Part shown: piece after piece, positions 1 through 6,285 of the stretch
How positions within the stretch are numbered: the stretch's first letter is position 1
How the letters are laid out: each line of letters starts with the position of its first letter
NCBI GenBank assembly: GCA_035494015.1
Contig: DATJHJ010000056.1
Span: 1 to 6,285 of the forward strand
DNA: 6,285 nt
Direction of reading: 5' to 3'
From: CADCTB01 sp035494015
Lineage (GTDB): Bacteria; Actinomycetota; Acidimicrobiia; Acidimicrobiales; AC-14
Position numbers and translations under genes: made by a program
The notes under the pieces: generated by a model
Database searches by the model: none
What the model was told of the DNA's origin: nothing
Seen by the model: only the letters and a program-made list of their open reading frames with translations

Positions 1-108
1 CACGCCGCCACCACCGCGGCCGCCATCCCCGGCCGGGCCTGGGCCGTGCTGGTGATCTGGGCCGTCGCCGCCCCCCTGGCCGCGGCCGCCACCTTCCGCT
101 GGGAGTGA
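1..108 (+). CDS. C-terminal end of a membrane protein, probably an ABC-2-type transporter permease (partial)
   Basis: The reading frame is open from the left edge to a TGA at 106-108 and gives 35 residues. Residues about 14-31 (AWAVLVIWAVAAPLAAAA) form one hydrophobic segment long enough to be a final membrane helix. It is followed by a very short tail, TFRWE. A last helix plus a tail ending in F-R-W-E is common in ABC-2-type permeases (DrrB/ABC2_membrane family) of actinobacteria, which export drugs, lipids or polysaccharides with a separate ATPase. That assignment rests on family knowledge of a short tail only. The start, the other helices and any partner ATPase lie outside the window. The gene converges on asnS with a 39-base gap. 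It could equally be another polytopic membrane protein. Confidence 0.55.
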   Translation, partial: HAATTAAAIPGRAWAVLVIWAVAAPLAAAATFRWE

Positions 109-121
109 GCGTGGGCGCCCG

Positions 122-147
122 GCGCCGGCCGCCACCGTGCCCCGGCG

Positions 148-148
<1 letters not shown>
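122..148. terminator. GC-rich hairpin in the convergent gap, possible bidirectional terminator
   Basis: GCGCCGG at 122-128 is exactly complementary to CCGGCGC at 142-148, giving a 7-bp stem with a 13-base loop. The right arm touches the asnS stop codon (148-150). The position, between the stop codons of two converging genes, suits a shared terminator. No T-tract follows on either strand, so it does not look like a classical intrinsic terminator, and chance pairing is easy in sequence this GC-rich. Confidence 0.35.
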
Positions 149-1551
<1,403 letters not shown>

Positions 1552-1618
1552 GGGCTCAGTCTGTCCTGCCGGCACCCCGGCCCGCCGACCGTGCCCAGCA
1601 GCTGCTCCTTGGTAGCTG

Positions 1619-1635
1619 GGTGTCCCCGGGGTACC
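1619..1635. promoter_or_regulatory. Candidate copper-responsive operator (CsoR-like G/C-tract pseudo-palindrome)
   Basis: GGTGTCCCCGGGGTACC lies 24 bases upstream of the copper-ATPase start. It is centred on a perfect CCCCGGGG (1624-1631), and its flanks nearly mirror each other (GGTGT against TACC, one base out of register). CsoR-family copper repressors bind operators of the general form TACCCC...GGGGTA, so the match is suggestive. No csoR, copY or cueR gene is in the window and the site is imperfect, so this is inference. The region also serves divergent asnS, so some elements here may belong to that gene. Confidence 0.3.
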
Positions 1636-1659
1636 TGAAGAGGCAATTGACGCGCGAAC

Positions 1660-3696
1660 GTGGGCGAGATGCACGGCCACCACGACCATGCGGCGATGTT
1701 CCGGCGGCGGTTCTGGATCAGTCTCGTCCTGACCGTGCCGGTCGTGGCCTACAGCCACATGCTGATGTCCGTCACCGGCTGGTCGCCGCCGGGTTTCCCG
1801 GGCGACCATTGGGTGGCCCCCGTCCTCGGCACCCTCACCTTCCTCTACGGCGGCCCGGTCTTCCTGACCGCCGGCTGGGCCGAGGCCGGCGAGCGACGGC
1901 CGGGGATGATGCTGCTCATCTCCATGGGCCTGCTGGTCGCCTTCGGGGCGTCGGTGGCGACCACCGCCGGCCTGCTCGACGCCGACCTGTGGGCCGAGCT
2001 CGCCACCCTGGTCACGGTCATGCTGCTCGGCCACTGGCTGGAGATGCGAGCCCTGGGGCAGGCCCAGGGGGCGCTGGCCGCCCTGGCCGCCCTCCTGCCC
2101 GACGAGGCCGAGCGCATCACCGGGGACGGGACCCAGACGGTGCCGCTCACCGACCTGCGACCGGGCGACGTGGTCCTCGTCCGCCCGGGCGCCCGGGTCC
2201 CGGCCGACGGCGCCGTGGTCGACGGCGCCGCCGAGGTGGACGAGTCGATGGTGACCGGCGAGTCCCGGCCCGTGCCCAAGGCGGTCGGCGACCGGGTCGT
2301 GGGCGGGACGGTGGCGACGGACTCGGCCATCCGCGTCCGGGTGGAGGCGGTGGGCGACGACACCGCCCTGGCCGGCATCCAGCGGCTCGTGGCCGAGGCC
2401 GAGACGTCGAGATCGCGAGCCCAGGCCCTGGCCGACCGGGCTGCCGCCCTGCTCTTCTACGTCGCCGTGGCCGCAGGCGCCGTCACCTTCGTGGTGTGGC
2501 TGGCCCTCGGCAACGTCGACGCCGCCTTCCTGCGCACCGTGACCGTCCTGGTCATCGCCTGCCCCCACGCCCTGGGCCTGGCCATCCCCCTGGTGGTGAG
2601 CCTGTCGACGTCGATCGCGGCCAAGGCGGGCATCCTGGTCAAGGACCGCCTGGCCCTGGAGCGCATGCGCACGGTCGACGTGGTCCTGTTCGACAAGACG
2701 GGGACCCTGACCGAGGGGAACCACGTGGTCACCGCGGTCCTCACCGCGAACGGCGAGGACGAAGCAGGCGTTCTGGCCCTCGCCGCCGCGGTCGAAGCCG
2801 ACTCCGAGCACCCGCTGGCCCGGGCCATCGTCACCGCCGCGGCGCACCATCCCGGGCCCGTCGCACCCGCCCGCGACTTCCGGTCGATCACCGGCCGGGG
2901 CGTCGAGGCCACCGTCGACGGGACTCGAGTGGCGGTCGGCGGGCCGGCGCTGCTGCGGGAGCAGGGCCTGGAGACCCCTCCGGCCATCGCCGACCGGGTG
3001 GCCGAGTGGTCGCGCCGGGGTGCGGCCGTGCTCCACGTGGTCAGGGGCGGCGCCGTCGTCGGAGCGTTGGCCCTCGAGGACGAGGTCCGGCCCGAGTCGC
3101 AGGCGGCCGTGGACGGGCTGCACCGCCTCGGCGTCCGGGTGGCGATGATCACCGGCGATGCCCGCCCGGTGGCCGAGGCCGTCGGGGCCCAGCTCGGGGT
3201 CGACGAGGTGATGGCCGAGATCCTGCCCGAGGACAAGGACGGAGCCGTCGCCGCCCTGCAGGGCCAAGGCCGCCGGGTGGCCATGGTCGGCGACGGGGTC
3301 AACGACGCCCCCGCCCTGGCCCGGGCGGACGTCGGCATCGCCATCGGCGCCGGCACCGACGTGGCCATCGAGTCGGCGGGCGTCGTCCTGGCGTCGTCCG
3401 ACCCGCGGGCCGTGCTCGGGGTGATACGCCTGTCCCGGGCCAGCTACCGCAAGATGCTGCAGAACCTGGCGTGGGGGGCCGGCTACAACCTGTTCGCCAT
3501 CCCCCTGGCCGCCGGGGTGCTGGCGTGGGCGGGGATCACCCTTTCGCCGGCGGTGGGCGCCGTGCTGATGAGCGCGTCAACCATCGTGGTCGCCCTCAAC
3601 GCCCAGCTCCTCCGCCGGCTGGACCTGACCCGGCCGGCCGAGGTTGGCCGCGGGGAGGGCGTGACCGCACTATCGGAAGCGGCCATCGTCTCCTGA
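1660..3696 (+). CDS. copB: Copper-exporting P-type ATPase, P1B-3 (CopB) type
   Basis: This 678-residue inner-membrane pump uses ATP to move copper out of the cytoplasm. The N-terminus is short and His-rich (HGHHDH, residues 5-10) with no CxxC metal-binding domain, as in CopB rather than CopA. Landmarks, in order: about four N-terminal membrane segments (roughly 16-35, 50-72, 84-105, 108-125); actuator TGES at 199-202; CPH at 301-303 in a membrane helix; phosphorylation DKTGT at 345-349; HP at 384-385; TGD at 498-500; hinge GDGVND at 544-549. Near the end are N(x6)YN(x4)P (NLAWGAGYNLFAIP) and P(x6)MSxSTxxVAxNA, the helix 7 and 8 signatures of the P1B-3 subclass. This class was first called Cu2+-specific; later work favours Cu+. 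GTG at 1660 is the first possible start, since an in-frame TGA lies at 1648-1650. ATG at 1669 is the alternative and would still keep the His cluster. Neither has a good ribosome-binding site; AAGAGG at 1638-1643 is too distant. Hand-counted lines here run about 72-85% GC, above its neighbours. Confidence 0.95.
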   Translation: MGEMHGHHDHAAMFRRRFWISLVLTVPVVAYSHMLMSVTGWSPPGFPGDHWVAPVLGTLTFLYGGPVFLTAGWAEAGERRPGMMLLISMGLLVAFGASVATTAGLLDADLWAELATLVTVMLLGHWLEMRALGQAQGALAALAALLPDEAERITGDGTQTVPLTDLRPGDVVLVRPGARVPADGAVVDGAAEVDESMVTGESRPVPKAVGDRVVGGTVATDSAIRVRVEAVGDDTALAGIQRLVAEAETSRSRAQALADRAAALLFYVAVAAGAVTFVVWLALGNVDAAFLRTVTVLVIACPHALGLAIPLVVSLSTSIAAKAGILVKDRLALERMRTVDVVLFDKTGTLTEGNHVVTAVLTANGEDEAGVLALAAAVEADSEHPLARAIVTAAAHHPGPVAPARDFRSITGRGVEATVDGTRVAVGGPALLREQGLETPPAIADRVAEWSRRGAAVLHVVRGGAVVGALALEDEVRPESQAAVDGLHRLGVRVAMITGDARPVAEAVGAQLGVDEVMAEILPEDKDGAVAALQGQGRRVAMVGDGVNDAPALARADVGIAIGAGTDVAIESAGVVLASSDPRAVLGVIRLSRASYRKMLQNLAWGAGYNLFAIPLAAGVLAWAGITLSPAVGAVLMSASTIVVALNAQLLRRLDLTRPAEVGRGEGVTALSEAAIVS

Positions 3697-3717
3697 TCAG
3701 GCGTCGCGGAAAGGCGT

Positions 3718-3762
3718 ACCGCCGGCCGGCGGCGAACCTGCCAAGGACCGCAGGCCGGCGGC
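3718..3762. repeat. Imperfect 16-bp direct repeat, two copies
   Basis: ACCGC(C/A)GGCCGGCGGC occurs at 3718-3733 and again at 3747-3762, with 15 of 16 bases identical and an offset of 29 bases. Because the core is itself nearly palindromic, the same copies also form the inverted repeat described at 3719-3761. It may be a small duplication or part of a dispersed intergenic element; two copies in one gap cannot decide. Confidence 0.5.
3719..3761. terminator. Inverted repeat in the convergent gap after copB, possible terminator
   Basis: CCGCCGGCC at 3719-3727 pairs exactly with GGCCGGCGG at 3753-3761, a 9-bp all-GC stem with a 25-base loop. It starts 23 bases after the copB stop and could end transcription from copB and, on the other strand, from the hydrogenase unit. 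The left arm also lies inside a 14-bp perfect palindrome (3719-3732) that can fold on itself instead. No T-tract follows on either strand, so an intrinsic-terminator call is tentative. Confidence 0.35.
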
Positions 3763-3770
3763 ACGCGCGC

Positions 3771-3793
3771 AGCCCCTCCAGGGAGACGGGGCT
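3771..3793 (-). terminator. Small hairpin downstream of the hydrogenase large-subunit gene
   Basis: AGCCCC (3771-3776) and GGGGCT (3788-3793) are complementary, giving a 6-bp stem with an 11-base loop. It lies 23 bases past the stop codon of the large-subunit gene when read on the - strand. It could be the first terminator stem for the hydrogenase transcript. No T-run follows, and a competing CCCT/AGGG pairing overlaps it. Confidence 0.25.
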
Positions 3794-3816
3794 GGCGAGC
3801 TCAGACCCTCACGCCG

Positions 3817-5700
3817 CTACCCCTCCAGCGTGCAGCCGCAGGAGTTGATCTCCCGGGTGATGATGCCCTTGCCGGTGTCCATGTGGGTGGTGCAGGGCAT
3901 GCAGGGGTCGAAGGAGCGGATGGCCCGCAGGACGTCGATGCCCTTGATCTGGTCGTCGGGCACGGACTCCAGGATGGGGGTGTCGACGATGGCCTGCTCG
4001 TAGGGGCCGAGGCCGCCGAAGGGGTCGGTCGGCGAGGCGTTGATCGTGGACGGCGTGGTGATCTGGTAGTTCACGATCTTGCCCTTGTCCATGACCATGT
4101 GGTGCACCAGCCAGCCCCGGCCCGCCTCCCAGAAGCCCACGGCCACCCGCTCGTCCCTGGGGATCTTGAACGGGGTGTGGACCCTGGTGTCGCCCCGGCG
4201 CCAGTACTCGAACGCCTTGAGCAGGCAGTTCATGCCGATGGCCGCAGTAAAGGCCATGGCGTAGGCCCGGCCGCGGTTGCGCTCGAGGGCGCACAGCGTC
4301 CTCGGGATGGGCCAGAACAGCTCGGTCTCCGGCAGGGCGTGCCTCGGAAGGAGCATGCGCAGGCCGTCGCCGGTGGGCTCGAGGAAGGGGTTGTCGGCGT
4401 AGTCGCCCCTCATCGCCGTGGTCCACATGCGTCCATAGGCGCCTGTCTCGACTACCTGGCGGTCCCAGCGGGGGGCGGTGGCCCAGGTGTACTTGTCCTG
4501 GAAGCTCGTCCCTGTCGGCTTGGGCAGGGTGCTCTTGTTCCACGGGTTGTAGGGGCTGATGGGGTTGCCCAAGGGGTCGGTGCGGTAGCGCTGGGGGCCG
4601 GTCTTGGTCCAGTCGTCGTAGAAGGAGTGCTCGATGAACTCCTCGAAGCCCATGTTGATCTCGGACAGCTTGGTCGTGACCAGCTTGCCCTCGATGATCA
4701 TGCCGGGACTGGCCCAGCGCTTGTCGCCCCAGTAGTCGCAGTTGGCGTAGGTGGCGTCGTAGGCCTCCGAGTCGTCCCAGATACCCGTCTGGGCGATGCT
4801 CGAGGGCCGGGCGCCAACCTGCTCGTAGGCCGGGTTGGCATCGAGGAAGAAGTCACAGAGGTCGTCCCAGATGCGGCAGATGACCTTGCACCAGTCGAGG
4901 ATCTTGCCCAGCTGGCCGTAGTACTCGTTGAACGAGCTGGTGGTGATGGTGGTGGAGACGCCCCCGGGGACCAGGGTCGACGGGTGCGGGTACTTGCCGA
5001 ACATGAGCTGGCACATGATGCGCCCCACCCGGGTCCACTCCAGGGCCTCCAGGTAGATCTTCCCGGTGAGCGGGTTGAGGGCGTCCATGATGTCTTTGAT
5101 GGTGGTGTAGCCGTGGATGTCGCCGTGGGGGGCGAGGGTCTTCTCGGCCCGGGTCACCAGCTCGGGGTTGGTCACGCTCACCAGGGCCGTCGAGTAGTCG
5201 GGGCCGGCCAGCAGGCCCAGGTGCAGGGGATGGTCGTAGAACATCTCGCCGACCTCACCGAGGTTGCGGACCTCGATGCCCAGCGGGGGCGAGCAGACGC
5301 CGAAGGCCTGCTCGATGCACAGCGAACTGCAGCTGGCGTGCACGCCGCCGCACACCCCGCACGCCCGGCTGGAGATGTCGATGGCGTCCCGCGGGTCACG
5401 GCCTTCGAGGATGACCTCGTAACCCCGGAACAGCATGGCCCGGGAGTGGGCGTCCACCGCCCGGCGGTTCTCCAGGTCGAGCACGGTGTGCACGGCCAGG
5501 GCCCCGGCGACGCGGGTCATGGGGTCGATGTTCCAGTCCCGCAGGCGGGGGGGTGCGGCCAGCTGGGCCCCGGGGCCCTCCTTGCGCCGCACATAGCCCT
5601 TGGGCTCGGCCACCTTGACCGAATAGGGGTCGGCCACGCCGGACTTCAAATGGGCCTTACCCGTCTCGTCGAACTCGATCGGAAGGTTCTTGAAACACAT
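3817..5700 (-). CDS. hhyL: [NiFe]-hydrogenase large (catalytic) subunit, actinobacterial group 1h-like
   Basis: This 627-residue catalytic subunit holds the Ni-Fe(CN)2CO centre that splits H2. Both Ni-binding signatures are intact: L1 RACGVCGGVH (112-121; C114, C117) and L2 DPCMPCTTH (598-606; C600, C603). Other family landmarks are DPMTRVAG (59-66), FRGYEVILEGRDPRDA (91-106), HGYTTIKDIMDALNP (196-210), YPHPSTLVPGGV (237-248) and EAGRGWLVHH (525-534). Its length, and features such as SFDPC, ALERNR, DPLGNP and PSTLVPGGV, resemble the high-affinity H2 oxidisers of group 1h (also called group 5; Hhy), though the related group 1l is possible. Processing should cut after H606 and remove 21 residues that include CGC (621-623). 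Unusually, A65 replaces the Glu of the canonical RIEGH motif. ATG at 5698-5700 is preceded by AGGGAG and sits 18 bases after the small-subunit stop, so the two genes are probably cotranscribed. No maturation gene lies downstream before convergent copB. Confidence 0.95.
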   Translation of the reverse strand: MCFKNLPIEFDETGKAHLKSGVADPYSVKVAEPKGYVRRKEGPGAQLAAPPRLRDWNIDPMTRVAGALAVHTVLDLENRRAVDAHSRAMLFRGYEVILEGRDPRDAIDISSRACGVCGGVHASCSSLCIEQAFGVCSPPLGIEVRNLGEVGEMFYDHPLHLGLLAGPDYSTALVSVTNPELVTRAEKTLAPHGDIHGYTTIKDIMDALNPLTGKIYLEALEWTRVGRIMCQLMFGKYPHPSTLVPGGVSTTITTSSFNEYYGQLGKILDWCKVICRIWDDLCDFFLDANPAYEQVGARPSSIAQTGIWDDSEAYDATYANCDYWGDKRWASPGMIIEGKLVTTKLSEINMGFEEFIEHSFYDDWTKTGPQRYRTDPLGNPISPYNPWNKSTLPKPTGTSFQDKYTWATAPRWDRQVVETGAYGRMWTTAMRGDYADNPFLEPTGDGLRMLLPRHALPETELFWPIPRTLCALERNRGRAYAMAFTAAIGMNCLLKAFEYWRRGDTRVHTPFKIPRDERVAVGFWEAGRGWLVHHMVMDKGKIVNYQITTPSTINASPTDPFGGLGPYEQAIVDTPILESVPDDQIKGIDVLRAIRSFDPCMPCTTHMDTGKGIITREINSCGCTLEG

Positions 5701-5712
5701 GGTCTGCGATAT

Positions 5713-5718
5713 CTCCCT
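5713..5718 (-). promoter_or_regulatory. Ribosome-binding site of the hydrogenase large-subunit gene
   Basis: AGGGAG on the - strand directly follows the TAG of the small-subunit gene and lies 12 bases before the ATG at 5698-5700. The spacing is a little long, but it is the only purine-rich site in this 18-base gap. Together with homology beginning at NLPIEFD it supports the chosen start. Confidence 0.55.
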
Positions 5719-6285
5719 CTACCAGCCCTGGCCGGCCTCGAAGCGGTTGCGACCCACGCCTTCCTTGGTGTGGCCGTGGACCCTGCCATTCCCGCCCTCA
5801 TGGCTGTGCTGGTACTTCGAATAGAACTTGTGGACGACCTTGGCGCTGCCCCGGGGGCCGATCTTGGCCCGGCTCCAGCCGCTGGGAGCGTCGTTCTCCC
5901 AGCGCACCGTCATGTTCTTGTCCACCCGGGACAGGTAGCGCATGCGGCGGATGAAACCGCCCACCGCCTTCGATGTCGTCGACGAAATGAGGCTGCCGGG
6001 AGCGATCTCGGTGATGGGGCTGAACTTGTCGGGGAAGCCCGGCATGGTGCAGCCGATACAGATGCCGCCCATCTGCATGCAGCCGCCGTGGCCGTCGACG
6101 TTGCCCCGCTCGGCGATGTTGCACTGGACCACCGGGCCCCAGCAGCCGAGCTCGACCAGGCACTCCTTGTCGCCGTACTCACGGGCGAACACGCCCTCTT
6201 CGTAGTAGCCGGCCCGGGGGCAGTGGCGGTGCACCGTCTCGCCGAACAGCCAGGCCGGGCGGCCCAGCTCGTCGAACTCGGGCAG
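5719..6285 (-). CDS. hhyS: [NiFe]-hydrogenase small (electron-transfer) subunit, C-terminal part, group 1h-like (partial)
   Basis: The last 188 residues are present; the frame runs off the right edge, so the start, any signal peptide and the proximal-cluster ligands are unseen. This subunit passes electrons from the Ni-Fe site through Fe-S clusters. Counting from the first visible residue, distal-cluster ligands are H19 and C22 (VHRHCPR), C42 and C48 (ECLVELGC). Medial-cluster ligands are C55 (VVQCN), C76 and C79 (GGICIGC). C69 lies seven residues before C76, where [3Fe-4S] enzymes have Pro, so a [4Fe-4S] medial cluster is expected. MPGFPDKFSP (81-90) matches the usual xPxFxDxFxP. The tail after residue 110 is basic and rich in Gly and His (KYQHSHEGG, RVHGHTKEG) and has no membrane helix, unlike membrane-bound group 1 small subunits. 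This suggests a soluble or otherwise attached complex. A GTG at 6232-6234 is internal to conserved sequence and is not the start. Small-before-large order matches known hydrogenase operons. Confidence 0.93.
   Translation of the reverse strand: MPEFDELGRPAWLFGETVHRHCPRAGYYEEGVFAREYGDKECLVELGCWGPVVQCNIAERGNVDGHGGCMQMGGICIGCTMPGFPDKFSPITEIAPGSLISSTTSKAVGGFIRRMRYLSRVDKNMTVRWENDAPSGWSRAKIGPRGSAKVVHKFYSKYQHSHEGGNGRVHGHTKEGVGRNRFEAGQGW

Noticed and set aside
1647..1652. TTGACG as a -35 promoter box for copB
   Set aside because: A -10 box at normal spacing would fall inside the coding sequence after the start, and no suitable -10 is visible there.
1552..3267. Long open frame on the - strand continuing upstream of asnS through copB (over 1,000 codons in all)
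   Set aside because: Homology to AsnRS starts only at about 1549. The upstream part is low-complexity Gly/Arg/His/Asp-rich sequence antisense to copB, as expected when high third-position GC removes stop codons. It is not a fusion protein.
1660..3696. CopA-type (P1B-1) or zinc/cadmium (P1B-2) assignment for the ATPase
   Set aside because: The membrane motif is CPH rather than CPC, there is no N-terminal CxxC domain, and the helix 7/8 signatures match P1B-3.
1620..3848. + strand open frame overlapping copB in another frame (about 740 codons)
   Set aside because: Arg/Gly/Pro-rich with no recognisable motif, while the copB frame carries every P-type ATPase landmark.
3809..4543. Second - strand open frame within the hydrogenase large-subunit gene
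   Set aside because: It is a frame-shifted shadow rich in His/Arg/Pro; the true frame holds the L2 motif and is uninterrupted.
6232..6234. GTG as start codon of the small-subunit gene
   Set aside because: The frame stays open to the window edge, and upstream residues (AWLFGETVHRHC) belong to the conserved distal-cluster region, so the gene begins outside the window.

Overview
The window is GC-rich (roughly 65-80% in the lines I counted by hand) and reads like a chromosomal stretch from a high-GC bacterium. An Actinomycetota member, perhaps Acidimicrobiia-like, is my best guess. The basis is the GC content, an ABC-2-type permease tail ending in FRWE, and a [NiFe]-hydrogenase of the actinobacterial (group 1h-like) type. 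This is inference; no ribosomal RNA or other taxonomic marker is present.

Layout, left to right. (1) Bases 1-108 are the last 35 codons of a membrane protein on the + strand, probably an ABC-2-type transporter permease. (2) A 39-base convergent gap with a GC-rich hairpin follows. (3) asnS, asparaginyl-tRNA synthetase, is on the - strand (148-1551, GTG start). (4) A 108-base divergent intergenic region carries a G/C-tract pseudo-palindrome that could be a copper-responsive operator. (5) A P1B-3 (CopB-type, CPH motif) copper-exporting ATPase is on the + strand (1660-3696). (6) A 120-base convergent gap holds inverted and direct repeats that probably act in termination. (7) A two-gene hydrogenase unit on the - strand ends the window: the large subunit (3817-5700), and upstream of it the C-terminal 188 residues of the small subunit (5719-6285, running off the right edge).

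Three unrelated functions sit side by side: asparagine charging for translation, copper detoxification, and H2 oxidation. Only the two hydrogenase genes clearly work together. They form an H2-oxidising heterodimer in which the large subunit holds the Ni-Fe centre and the small subunit carries electrons away through Fe-S clusters. Relatives of this type oxidise H2 at very low, down to atmospheric, concentrations, often during starvation.

I found no mobile element, CRISPR array, RNA gene or clearly new system. The points most worth a second look are in the hydrogenase. The large subunit has Ala where the canonical proton-transfer Glu sits. The small subunit has Cys where the medial-cluster Pro sits, predicting a [4Fe-4S] rather than [3Fe-4S] medial cluster. 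The large subunit's maturation tail carries a Cys-Gly-Cys.
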